Assembly (NCBI RefSeq): GCF_003732705.1
Contig: NZ_MOBR01000013.1
Location: forward strand, 1-60,996
DNA from: Pseudomonas frederiksbergensis
Lineage (GTDB): Bacteria; Pseudomonadota; Gammaproteobacteria; Pseudomonadales; Pseudomonadaceae
Direction: 5' to 3'
Length of the DNA: 60,996 nucleotides
Positions 47,914 to 58,996 of this stretch are shown one piece after another. The stretch's first letter is position 1; each line of letters opens with the position of its first letter. Below the pieces are notes generated by a model. The model ran no database searches and was not told where the DNA came from. It was given only the letters and a program-made list of their open reading frames with translations. Made by a program: the position numbers and the translations under genes.

Positions 47914-49959
47914 ATGAACCTGATGCCACTGCGCCAGCGCCTCGAAAACCTCCCTGTCGGCCAGAAACTGCTGGCTGCCCTGCTGGTGCTGTTGATCACC
48001 GTCCTGCTGGTCGCCAACCTGACCTTTATCAGCGCCGCATACTACATTTCCCAGGAAAGCATGGCGCCCCAGGCCCTGCAGACCATTGGCCGGCTGGTTT
48101 CCAACCCGAGCCTGGTGTCCGAAGCGCTGAAGTCGCCGCAAAGCGCCGAGCGCCTGCTCAACGAACTCAACAGCTATTCACCGTTGCGGGCCGCCGCGCT
48201 GTATGACGGTGACGGCGTGCGCCTGGCGCAGTTGCAGCACGGCGAAAAGCTCAAGCTGCCGGAGCGCTACCGACATATCGAAGCGTGGCAGGCCACGGAG
48301 TTTCGCAGCAATCAAATCATTACCCTGCCCCGCCCCGGCACCGAGCCGGGTCACTTGCTGCTGGTGGCGAGCAGCGAACTGCCGGTGGCGTTCTACACCG
48401 GCACCCTGACCGCGAGCCTGGGCATCCTGATCTTCAGCGTGCTGCTGTGGCTGGTGATCGCCCGGCAGATCAAACGCCTGATCACCCGGCCGATTCATGA
48501 ACTCGAAGAGCTGTCCCGACAAGTCACCCGGGAAGAGAACTACGCCCTGCGTGCCTCTCGCGGCAACCACGACGAAATCGGCAGCCTCGCCGAGGCGTTC
48601 AACACCATGCTTTCGCGCATTGAAGCCCGGGAGCAGCAGCTCAAGCGCGCCCGGGACGACTCCCAGGCCGCTTACGATCAGGCCCAGGGTCTGGCGGAAG
48701 AAACCCGCCACACCAACCGCAAGCTGGAACTGGAAGTTCAGGTACGGAGCAAAATCGAGAAGAAACTCACCGGTTTCCAGAATTACCTCAACAGCATCAT
48801 CGACTCCATGCCGTCGGCCCTGATCGCCCTCGACGAACAGCTTTACGTGACCCAGTGGAATCAGGAGGCCAGCGCCCTGTCCGGCACGCGCCTGGATGAA
48901 GCGCTGAACCAGCCGATCTTCCTGGCGTTCGAACCACTCAAGCCATTCCTGCCGCAACTCAAGCAAACCGTCGAGCAGCACACCGTGGCCAAGATCGAGC
49001 GGGTGACCTGGTTCAAGGACGATGAAGCCAAGCACTACGCTTTGACGTTCTATCCGCTGATGGGCGGCGCCGGGCGTGGCGTGGTGATCAGGATCGACGA
49101 CATCACCCAGCGCCTGTCCCTGGAAGAGATGATGGTGCAGTCGGAAAAAATGCTCTCCGTCGGTGGCCTCGCCGCCGGTATGGCCCACGAAATCAACAAC
49201 CCGCTGGGCGCGATCCTGCACAACGTGCAAAACATCCGCCGACGGCTGTCCCCGGACCTGCCGAAAAACCTGGAGCAGGCCGAGCACGTCGGCATCGAGC
49301 TGGAAACAGTCAACCAGTACCTGCAAGCCCGGGAAGTCCCGCAGTTGCTCGATGGCATTCAGCAAGCCGGGGCGCGGGCGGCGAAGATCGTCACGCACAT
49401 GCTCAGTTTCAGCCGGCGCAGCACCCGTCAGATGGCGCCGTGCGACCTGCCGGCGCTGATTGATCAAGCGGTGGAAATCGCCGGTAACGACTTTGACCTG
49501 GCCATCGGTTTCGACTTCAAGGGCCAAGCGATCATTCGTCAGTTCGATCCAGCGCTGGGCCCGGTACCCGGCACCGCCAACGAACTGGAACAGGTGCTGC
49601 TCAATCTGTTGAAAAACGCCGCCCAGGCCATTCATCAACGGGAAGACGATCGCGAACCGGGGCGCATCATCCTGCGCACCAAACTCAATCCACCCTGGGC
49701 GGAAATCCAGGTCGAGGACAACGGCATTGGCATGAGCGAAAACGTGCGAAAACGCACGTTCGAGCCGTTCTTCACCACCAAGGAAATCGGCCAGGGCACC
49801 GGCCTCGGGTTGTCGGTTTCGTATTTCATCATCACCAACAATCACAAGGGTCAGATGGAAGTGCAATCGACCCTCGGCCAAGGCACGTGCTTCACCTTGC
49901 GCCTGCCGTTGGCGGGCACCCCGCTCGTCTCCCAAGAACTCAATCAGTTATCGAGGTAA
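47914..49959 (+). CDS. Orphan sensor histidine kinase (HAMP-PAS-HisKA-HATPase)
   Basis: A 681-residue membrane kinase. TM1 is about 18-42, the periplasmic sensor about 43-165 (unrecognised fold), TM2 about 167-187, HAMP 188-240, a coiled coil to 285, and a PAS domain about 288-385. The phospho-acceptor is His425 in GGLAAGMAHEINNPLGAIL (NtrB/HK4-like H box). The ATPase has DNGIGMSE and TKEIGQGTGLGLSV. No response regulator is adjacent. Met4 (47923) is an alternative start, and no strong ribosome site is visible. The ATG of the next gene follows the stop by 2 bases. Confidence 0.92.
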   Translation: MNLMPLRQRLENLPVGQKLLAALLVLLITVLLVANLTFISAAYYISQESMAPQALQTIGRLVSNPSLVSEALKSPQSAERLLNELNSYSPLRAAALYDGDGVRLAQLQHGEKLKLPERYRHIEAWQATEFRSNQIITLPRPGTEPGHLLLVASSELPVAFYTGTLTASLGILIFSVLLWLVIARQIKRLITRPIHELEELSRQVTREENYALRASRGNHDEIGSLAEAFNTMLSRIEAREQQLKRARDDSQAAYDQAQGLAEETRHTNRKLELEVQVRSKIEKKLTGFQNYLNSIIDSMPSALIALDEQLYVTQWNQEASALSGTRLDEALNQPIFLAFEPLKPFLPQLKQTVEQHTVAKIERVTWFKDDEAKHYALTFYPLMGGAGRGVVIRIDDITQRLSLEEMMVQSEKMLSVGGLAAGMAHEINNPLGAILHNVQNIRRRLSPDLPKNLEQAEHVGIELETVNQYLQAREVPQLLDGIQQAGARAAKIVTHMLSFSRRSTRQMAPCDLPALIDQAVEIAGNDFDLAIGFDFKGQAIIRQFDPALGPVPGTANELEQVLLNLLKNAAQAIHQREDDREPGRIILRTKLNPPWAEIQVEDNGIGMSENVRKRTFEPFFTTKEIGQGTGLGLSVSYFIITNNHKGQMEVQSTLGQGTCFTLRLPLAGTPLVSQELNQLSR

Positions 49960-49961
49960 CC

Positions 49962-50543
49962 ATGGGCTTTCGCCTGTCGAAGATTTACACCCGCACCGGC
50001 GACAAAGGCGAAACCGGCCTGGGCGATGGCCGCCGCGTGCCCAAGGACCACCCGCGGATCGAGGCGATTGGCGAGGTCGATACGCTGAACAGTCAGGTCG
50101 GTGTGCTGCTGGCCGGGTTGGAGGCGCAAAGCTCTGCCTATCCGGGTCTGAATGAAGTCATTGAGGTGCTGGCGCCTTGTCAGCACCGGTTGTTTGACCT
50201 GGGCGGTGAACTGGCGATGCCGGTGTATCAGGCGCTGAACACAGCAGAGATCGAACGGCTGGAAGCGGCGATTGATGTGTGGAATGAGGAGTTGGGGCCG
50301 CTGGAGAATTTCATCTTGCCGGGCGGCTCGGTGTTGATTGCCCAAGCGCACGTCTGCCGCAGCCTGGCGCGCAGTGCGGAGCGGCGGTGTCAGCATTTGA
50401 ATGCAGTTGAGCCGTTGGCCGGGGTTGGCCTGGCGTATATCAATCGGTTGTCGGATTTGTTGTTTGTGGTGGCGCGGTTGATTGCCAAGCGCCAGGGGAT
50501 TGCCGAGATTTTGTGGCAGGCAGCGGCGAAGCCTCAGGGTTAA
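49962..50543 (+). CDS. Cob(I)alamin adenosyltransferase, PduO type
   Basis: A 193-residue enzyme transferring adenosyl from ATP to Co(I)-corrinoid. The N-terminal ATP site is KIYTRTGDKGETGLGDGRRV; the helical bundle carries RIEAIGEVDTLNSQVG, FILPGGS and CRSLARSAERR with the conserved Arg pair, and YINRLSDLLFVVAR near the end. ATG at 49962 follows GAGGTAACC; co-translation with the upstream kinase is likely, though a functional link is not obvious. Confidence 0.95.
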   Translation: MGFRLSKIYTRTGDKGETGLGDGRRVPKDHPRIEAIGEVDTLNSQVGVLLAGLEAQSSAYPGLNEVIEVLAPCQHRLFDLGGELAMPVYQALNTAEIERLEAAIDVWNEELGPLENFILPGGSVLIAQAHVCRSLARSAERRCQHLNAVEPLAGVGLAYINRLSDLLFVVARLIAKRQGIAEILWQAAAKPQG

Positions 50544-50545
50544 TT

Positions 50546-50651
50546 GATCGTTCCCACGCTCCGCGTGGGAATGCAGCAAGGGACGCTCCGCGTCCCAAAG
50601 CGGACGCAGAGCGTCCGGGGAGGCGTTCCCACGCGGAGCATGGGAACGATC
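50546..50651. repeat. Palindromic repeat, family B
   Basis: GATCGTTCCCACGCTCCGCG to CGCGGAGCATGGGAACGATC, with an inner GGACGCTCCGCGTCC / GGACGCAGAGCGTCC pair. It separates convergent genes and ends 6 bp before the stop codon of the Nudix-ThiE gene. Confidence 0.85.
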
Positions 50652-50656
50652 AGGTG

Positions 50657-51601
50657 TTACGCCTCAGGCCAAAACGCCCGAATCCCCGCCACACCCTGCG
50701 CCCCTATTTCCCAAGCCTTCTGCCGATCCGCCGGGCCAACGCCGCCCAACAGGAACACCGGTTTGCTGAAGCCTTCGATCAAGGCCTTCGCCTGTTCCCA
50801 ACCCAACGGCTGGCCATCCGGGTGCGTCTGGGTCACTTGCACCGGAGACAGGGTCACGAAGTCCACGTCCATCTGCTCGGCCAACGCCAGTTCTTCAGCG
50901 TTATGGCAGGACGCCGCCAACCAGCGCGATGCCGGTAGTGGTCGGCCCTTCTCCGCGTACTTGCGCAATTGTGCGGCGGTGATGTGCCAACCGGCGGACG
51001 GGAAGTCGCCCAGCCACTCGAACGGCCCCTTGATCATCAACTGCGCCTTGCCGGCACACAGCCCCGCCGCGTCCACCGCCAGATCGCGGTATTTGGGGTC
51101 GTAGCCGTTGGGTGCCCGCAGCACGATCAATTTGATACCACCGGCAATGGCTTTCTGGATACCGCGCAGCAAGGCCGGGGTTTCCAGGTCTTCGGGGGTA
51201 ATCAGGTACTCTGCCGGCAGGCGCGCGGCCGCGACGATCGGCTGGTTGGCCGCCGGGAATTCATAGTTCAGCAGATCCCGGGGCGCGACCCACTCCAGCG
51301 GCTGGCCTTCGGCGCCGTGGGGCTCGCCGGTAAATGCCGAGACTTCCCAGACATCCAGAAACACTTGCTTGTCCGGGTAGTCGTGTTGAACCTTGATCAG
51401 CGGTCGCGCAGCGCCGACGACAATCCCCAACTCTTCCTGAAGTTCACGGGCCAGGGCGCTTTCGACGGATTCGTCGGCTTCGACCTTGCCACCGGGAAAC
51501 TCCCACAAACCGCCCTGATGCTGGGTATCGGCACGGCGGGCGATGAGGATCTTGCCAGCGCTGTCACGGATCACAGCGGCGGCGACGTGTACTCGTTTCA
51601 C
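50657..51601 (-). CDS. Nudix hydrolase (MutT) fused to ThiE-like domain
   Basis: A 314-residue two-domain protein. Residues 1-130 form a MutT-type Nudix hydrolase with the complete box GGKVEADESVESALARELQEELGI, which suits cleansing of 8-oxo-dGTP. Residues 135-314 resemble thiamine phosphate synthase/TenI (GIKLIVLRAPN, DFVTLSPVQVTQTHPDGQPLGW, VFLLGGVGPADRQKAWEIGAQGVAGIRAFW). The GTG start at 51601 overlaps the GST stop (GTGA) and follows GGAGGAGG. MutT-ThiE fusions are common in Pseudomonas. The ThiE part may act in thiamine salvage, but this is untested here. Confidence 0.92.
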   Translation of the reverse strand: MKRVHVAAAVIRDSAGKILIARRADTQHQGGLWEFPGGKVEADESVESALARELQEELGIVVGAARPLIKVQHDYPDKQVFLDVWEVSAFTGEPHGAEGQPLEWVAPRDLLNYEFPAANQPIVAAARLPAEYLITPEDLETPALLRGIQKAIAGGIKLIVLRAPNGYDPKYRDLAVDAAGLCAGKAQLMIKGPFEWLGDFPSAGWHITAAQLRKYAEKGRPLPASRWLAASCHNAEELALAEQMDVDFVTLSPVQVTQTHPDGQPLGWEQAKALIEGFSKPVFLLGGVGPADRQKAWEIGAQGVAGIRAFWPEA

Positions 51602-52230
51602 TGCCCTACCTCCTCCAGACCGGCCTTCTGCCAAGCCTTGAAGGCTGGCCATTGGTAAATGGTTTCGACGTAGGCTTCGGCCACCGCCGGCAGCTTCACC
51701 CGATAGGTGCGCAGACGTACGGCAATCGGTGCGAAGTACGCATCCGCCAGGGTTGCAGCGCCAAACAGGAATGGACCGGTTTCGCTGGCGACAGCACGGC
51801 ATTCAGCCCACAACGCCAGCATCCGCTCGATTTCCGCCTGAACGTCAGGTGGTGTCGCGGGCAGCGCTTCGTCGCGGCTCAGGTCGAACGACATGTTGCT
51901 GCGCAGGGCGAAGAAACCGCTGTGCATCTGCGCGCAAGCCGAACGAGCCTGGGCGCGGGCGGCGGTGTCTTTGGGCCAGAGGCCGGCGTCGGGGAACTGC
52001 TCGGCCAGGTATTCGGCAATCGCCAACGAGTCGGCGATGACCCCGTGTTCGGTTTTCAGCAGCGGGACTTTGCCGGTGGGCGAATGCTTGAGCAGGCGTT
52101 CACGGGTGTCCGGCTGGCCGAGTTTGATCAGCTCTTCGGTGTAAGGAGCGCCGGTCAGGTCGAGGGCCAGGGCACCGCGCAGGGACCAGGAGGAAAGCAG
52201 TTTGTCGCCGATGATCAGGTGGAGGCTCAT
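51598..52230 (-). CDS. Glutathione S-transferase family protein
   Basis: A 210-residue protein with an N-terminal thioredoxin-like domain (MSLHLIIGDKLLSSWSLRGALALDLTGAPYTEELI; the active Ser is probably Ser14, Ser15 or Ser17; GKVPLLKTEHGVIADSLAIAEYLAE is the glutathione-binding part) and an all-helical C-terminal domain (about 90-205). The substrate is unknown. It is translationally coupled to the Nudix-ThiE gene. Confidence 0.9.
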   Translation of the reverse strand: MSLHLIIGDKLLSSWSLRGALALDLTGAPYTEELIKLGQPDTRERLLKHSPTGKVPLLKTEHGVIADSLAIAEYLAEQFPDAGLWPKDTAARAQARSACAQMHSGFFALRSNMSFDLSRDEALPATPPDVQAEIERMLALWAECRAVASETGPFLFGAATLADAYFAPIAVRLRTYRVKLPAVAEAYVETIYQWPAFKAWQKAGLEEVGQ

Positions 52231-52289
52231 GTTCGGGACCTTTTGGTGAGGGGGGTCAGACCAGAATCTCTGGCGTCTGATAGTCCGTC

Positions 52290-52362
52290 ATCGCGAGCAA
52301 GCTCGCTCCCACATTGGATTTGCGGCGTTCACAAAACCTGTGGGAGCGAGCTTGCTCGCGAT
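52290..52362. repeat. REP doublet, family A, outward order
   Basis: TCGCGAGCAAGCTCGCTCCCACA then, after about 20 bp, CTGTGGGAGCGAGCTTGCTCGCGA. The units are in the opposite relative order to the ~90-bp doublets. It lies between argJ and the GST gene. Confidence 0.85.
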
Positions 52363-52377
52363 GGGGTCGACGCGGTC

Positions 52378-53595
52378 TTAAGTCCGGTATTCGGCGTTGA
52401 TCTTGACGTACTCGTGGGACAAATCGGTGGTCCAGATGGTTTCGCTGCAATCGCCGCGACCCAGTTCGATGCGAATGGTAATTTCTTCCTGCTGCATCAC
52501 CGCCGAGCCCTGGGCTTCGGTGTAGGTCTCAGCGCGCGCGCCACGGCTGGCGATGCACACTTCGCCGAGGAAAACGTCGATTTTGCTCACATCCAGATCC
52601 GGCACGCCGGCACGGCCGACGGCGGCCAGGATGCGGCCCCAGTTCGGGTCGGAGGCGAACAGCGCGGTCTTGATCAGTGGCGAGTGGGCCACGGTGTAAC
52701 CGACGTCCAGGCATTCCTGATGATTACCGCCACCGTTGACTTCAACGGTCACGAACTTGGTCGCGCCTTCGCCGTCACGCACGATGGCCTGGGCCACGTC
52801 CATGCACACTTCGAACACCGCCTGCTTCAGCTTGGCGAACAACTCACCGCTGGCGGTAGTAATTTCCGGCAACGCAGCCTGACCGGTAGCGATCAGCATG
52901 CAGCAGTCGTTGGTCGAGGTGTCGCCGTCGATGGTGATGCGGTTGAACGACTTGTTGGCGCCGTCCAGCAGCAGGTTTTGCAGCACATCCCGGGCAACTT
53001 TGGCGTCGGTGGCGATGTAGCCGAGCATGGTCGCCATGTTCGGGCGGATCATGCCCGCGCCTTTGCTGATGCCGGTGACAGTGATGGTCACGCCGTCATG
53101 CTGGAACTGGCGACTGGCACCTTTAGGCAAGGTGTCGGTGGTCATGATGCCGGTAGCGGCAGCTTCCCAGTTATTCACCGACAGATCGTCGAGGGCGGCT
53201 TGCAACGCGCCTTCGATTTTCTCGACCGGCAGCGGCTCGCCGATTACACCGGTGGAGTACGGCAGCACCAGGCTGGCGTCGACGCCGGTCAGTTCAGCCA
53301 GTTTCGCGCAGGTGCGCTCGGCAGCCGCCAGGCCCGGTTCGCCGGTGCCGGCGTTGGCATTACCGGTGTTGGTCAGCAGGTAACGCACCGGGCCTTGCAC
53401 GCGTTGCTTGGCCAGGATCACGGGAGCCGCGCAAAACGCGTTCAGGGTGAACACGCCCGCGACCGTGGAACCTTCGGCACAGCGCATGACCACGACATCC
53501 TTGCGCCCCGGGCGCTTGATGCCGGCCGAAGCGATACCGAGTTCAAAACCGGCAACCGGGTGCAACGTTGGCAAAGGACCAAGACCAACAGCCAT
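52378..53595 (-). CDS. argJ: Bifunctional ornithine acetyltransferase / N-acetylglutamate synthase
   Basis: A 405-residue autoprocessing enzyme of arginine synthesis. The self-cleavage site is Ala-Thr in [15 protein letters not shown], with Thr189 becoming the N-terminal nucleophile of the beta chain. [19 protein letters not shown] and [18 protein letters not shown] are conserved. It moves acetyl from acetylornithine to glutamate. The start [20 protein letters not shown] is normal for Pseudomonas. It follows secA in the same direction. Confidence 0.97.
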   Translation of the reverse strand: MAVGLGPLPTLHPVAGFELGIASAGIKRPGRKDVVVMRCAEGSTVAGVFTLNAFCAAPVILAKQRVQGPVRYLLTNTGNANAGTGEPGLAAAERTCAKLAELTGVDASLVLPYSTGVIGEPLPVEKIEGALQAALDDLSVNNWEAAATGIMTTDTLPKGASRQFQHDGVTITVTGISKGAGMIRPNMATMLGYIATDAKVARDVLQNLLLDGANKSFNRITIDGDTSTNDCCMLIATGQAALPEITTASGELFAKLKQAVFEVCMDVAQAIVRDGEGATKFVTVEVNGGGNHQECLDVGYTVAHSPLIKTALFASDPNWGRILAAVGRAGVPDLDVSKIDVFLGEVCIASRGARAETYTEAQGSAVMQQEEITIRIELGRGDCSETIWTTDLSHEYVKINAEYRT

Positions 53596-53717
53596 GAATG
53601 CGCTCCTTAATAAATGATGTCTGCACCGCTTTCAGGAAGAACGGTGGTTTAAATGGCAAAACGCCGCGACGGCTGATGCCGGTCGCGGCGCGGGTATTTC
53701 AGCGATTGAGACGGGTT

Positions 53718-56453
<2,736 letters not shown>

Positions 56454-56760
56454 ATCGGCAGGATCTTCCACACTAAAGGGATGGAGGGCGGCCCCGTGAG
56501 TCGCCCGTGCAGCCCTCATGGCCGCATGCGAACGAGCATTCTACCCGGAAACGATGGTGAGGAAAGTGGCGTTATTCCACGATGCATGCACTGCGCTGTT
56601 ACGGGGCTCACTTAAAATAAGGGCTTTTTGCTGAACTTCAAGCCATTCACGGCAGAAGTTACTTGTTGATTTAATGGGTAAAGCGCTCGCAAAGCAATGG
56701 GTCAGGTGCATCGGGTGCTTTCTGCTACCATGGCCGCTCTGTTACTTCAGGTGTCTGATC
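56454..56760. other. 307-bp divergent region between secA and the DUF721 gene
   Basis: Both genes start here and read away from each other. The stretch after 56560 is AT-rich and should hold both promoters. A frame through it to the DUF721 gene (from 56674) lacks family-like residues upstream of 56761. No hairpin or terminator stands out. Confidence 0.5.
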
Positions 56761-57216
56761 ATGGCATTTCGCCCTCTCACGGCCAGAGCACCCGCCGTTC
56801 TGCTTCGCGAAGCCAAACCGCTGAAAGCCATCTTTGGCCATGCTCAACGCCTGGGTCATTTACAACGTCTGGTGGAAAGCCAGTTGCAACCTGCTGCGCG
56901 GGAACACTGCCATGTGGCCTCGTGGCGCGAGGGCAGTTTGTTGCTGATTGTCACCGACGGTCACTGGGCGACACGCCTGCGTTATCAACAAAAGCGTCTG
57001 CAACGGCAATTGCAGTTGTTTGATGAGTTCGCCAGCCTGACCCGGATTCTGTTCAAGGTGCAACCACCGACCGTCCAACAGGGCGCGGCGGGGCATACCA
57101 TCAGTTTGTCCAGCGATGCGGGCGCGACGATTCAGGCGACGGCTGATGGGATCAGTGATCCGAATCTGCGGGCGGCGCTGGAACGCCTGGCGGCGCACGC
57201 CAAACCCAAAGACTGA
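56761..57216 (+). CDS. DUF721 (DciA-like) protein
   Basis: A 151-residue basic protein starting MAFRPLTARAPAVLLREAKPLKAIFGHAQRL. Its DUF721 core (about 15-100) has the signature LLLIVTDGHWATRLRYQQKRLQRQL, and the C-terminal tail is probably flexible. DUF721 includes DciA, the helicase-loader-like protein used by bacteria without DnaC. A homolog lies next to secA in other Pseudomonas. Assignment as the true DciA is likely but not proved. Confidence 0.85.
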   Translation: MAFRPLTARAPAVLLREAKPLKAIFGHAQRLGHLQRLVESQLQPAAREHCHVASWREGSLLLIVTDGHWATRLRYQQKRLQRQLQLFDEFASLTRILFKVQPPTVQQGAAGHTISLSSDAGATIQATADGISDPNLRAALERLAAHAKPKD

Positions 57217-57223
57217 GCGAACC

Positions 57224-57298
57224 CTGTAGGAGCGAGGCTTGCCCGCGAAGAGGCCCTTGAGGGCGCCAAAAGCTTCGCGGGCAAGCCTCGCTCCTACA
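57224..57298. repeat. REP doublet, family A, short spacer
   Basis: CTGTAGGAGCGAGGCTTGCC and the inverse GGCAAGCCTCGCTCCTACA with a 28-base spacer rich in GGCGCC-type palindromes (CCCTTGAGGGCGCC). It lies between convergent genes. Confidence 0.88.
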
Positions 57299-57320
57299 TT
57301 GATTGTGCGCAGTCAGCGAT

Positions 57321-58808
57321 TCAGCGGCGTTTGCTGCCGCCGAGTAGCGAGCCCATCAACCCGCGCACCAGTTGTCGGCCCAATTGATTTGCCGCCTGTC
57401 GCATTGCCGATTTCAGCGCCTGCCCCGCCGCCGTGCCAAGGAATTCCCCGGCCTTGTCGGTAAAGCTCGGCTCTTCAGGCGCCGGTTTACCCGGTGCCGC
57501 TTCAGCCTCAGGCGCCAGGCCTTTGCGCCCCATCAACACTTCATAGGCGGATTCACGATCAATCGGCTTGTCATAACGGCCCTTGAACGGCGACCCGGCG
57601 ATCAGCACCGTGCGCTCGGTTTCGGTCAACGGCCCGATTCGCGACTGCGGCGGTGCGACCAACACCCGCTGGACCATCTCCGGCGTGCCCTTGTCCTGCA
57701 AGGTGCCGACCAATGCCTCGCCGATCCCCAGTTCAGTCAACACCGACAAGGCATCGAACGCCGGATTCGGCCGGAAGCCGTCGGCCACCGCGCGTAGCGA
57801 CTTCTGCTCCTTGGCCGTGAACGCCCGCAAGCCATGCTGGACCCGCAGGCCAAGTTGGGCCAGCACGTCGTCCGGCAAGTCCCCTGGTGACTGGGTGACG
57901 AAATACACGCCCACGCCTTTGGAACGAATCAGGCGCACCACTTGCTCAAGACGCTCCTGCAACGCTTTGGGGGTGTCGGCGAACAACAAATGCGCTTCGT
58001 CGAAAAACAGCGCCAGCAGCGGTTTGTCCGCATCGCCGCGTTCCGGCAGTTGTTCGAACAGTTCCGCCAGCAGCCACAGCAGGAAGGTCGCGTAGACCTT
58101 CGGCGCTTCGTGCACCAGACGACTGGCATCGAGCAGATGAATACGCCCACGACCATCGGCCGCCGGTTGCAGGATGTCTTCGAGTTGCAGCGCCGGCTCG
58201 CCGAACAGCGCTTCGGCACCCTGCTGTTCAAGGGTCGCCAGCCGCCGCAACAGCGCCTGACTGGAACCAGTGGTCATCAATGCCGCATCGTCGCCGAGCA
58301 ATTGCGGGTTGTCCCGCAGGTGATTGAGCAGCGCTTTCAAGTCCTTCAGGTCCAGCAGCAACAAGCCTTCGCGGTCCGCGACCTTGAACGCGGCGTACAA
58401 CGCCGATTGCTGGCTGTCGCTCAATTCCAGCAGGGCGCCGATCAGCAGCGGGCCCATTTCGCTCAAGGTGGTGCGCAATGGATGACCGGTCTCACCGTGA
58501 ATGTCCCACAAGGTCACCGGATAGGCCTGGGGCTTGTAGTTCAGCCATGGCATTCCGGCGATCCGCTCGGCAACCTTGCCTTGCGGGTTGCCGGCGGCGC
58601 CCAGGCCACACAGGTCACCCTTGATGTCAGCAGCGAACACCGCCACGCCAGCATCGCTGAAGGCTTCGGCCAGGCGCTGCAAAGTGACGGTCTTGCCGGT
58701 GCCCGTGGCGCCCGCGACCAGACCGTGACGGTTCGCCAGGCGCATGGCCTGGGCGATCGGCTGCCCCGCAAGGTCGGCGCCGATAACGAGTTGCGATGAG
58801 TCAGGCAT
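57321..58808 (-). CDS. HerA-like helicase / DUF853 (YjgR) ATPase
   Basis: A 495-residue P-loop ATPase from the ATG at 58808 (MPDSSQLVIGADLAGQPIAQAMRLANRHGLVAGATGTGKTVTLQRLAEAF); starts at 58820 and 58841 are possible. Walker A is GATGTGKT, Walker B is LLALFFDEAHLLF, and the later VYFVTQSPGDLPDDVLAQLGLRVQHGLRAFT is typical of DUF853. A Pro/Glu-rich linker and an Arg-rich C-terminal tail (RQLVRGLMGSLLGGSKRR) end it. No NurA-like nuclease is adjacent. Function in the cell is unknown. Confidence 0.9.
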   Translation of the reverse strand: MPDSSQLVIGADLAGQPIAQAMRLANRHGLVAGATGTGKTVTLQRLAEAFSDAGVAVFAADIKGDLCGLGAAGNPQGKVAERIAGMPWLNYKPQAYPVTLWDIHGETGHPLRTTLSEMGPLLIGALLELSDSQQSALYAAFKVADREGLLLLDLKDLKALLNHLRDNPQLLGDDAALMTTGSSQALLRRLATLEQQGAEALFGEPALQLEDILQPAADGRGRIHLLDASRLVHEAPKVYATFLLWLLAELFEQLPERGDADKPLLALFFDEAHLLFADTPKALQERLEQVVRLIRSKGVGVYFVTQSPGDLPDDVLAQLGLRVQHGLRAFTAKEQKSLRAVADGFRPNPAFDALSVLTELGIGEALVGTLQDKGTPEMVQRVLVAPPQSRIGPLTETERTVLIAGSPFKGRYDKPIDRESAYEVLMGRKGLAPEAEAAPGKPAPEEPSFTDKAGEFLGTAAGQALKSAMRQAANQLGRQLVRGLMGSLLGGSKRR

Positions 58809-58996
58809 TTTGTCACCCATGGTTAATCTTTGATCCTTCACGGCCGATAAAAAGAAGTGAGAGACCAGACTGAAAAGAGCGTCGGTAATTCCCTAAGGAG
58901 AGACGGAATATCAGCTTAATTTCAACACTGCCCATTTTGCGCGTCTTTATAAAAGCACGCCCTGGACATATAAGACCTTAGCGGACACCCCAAGCC

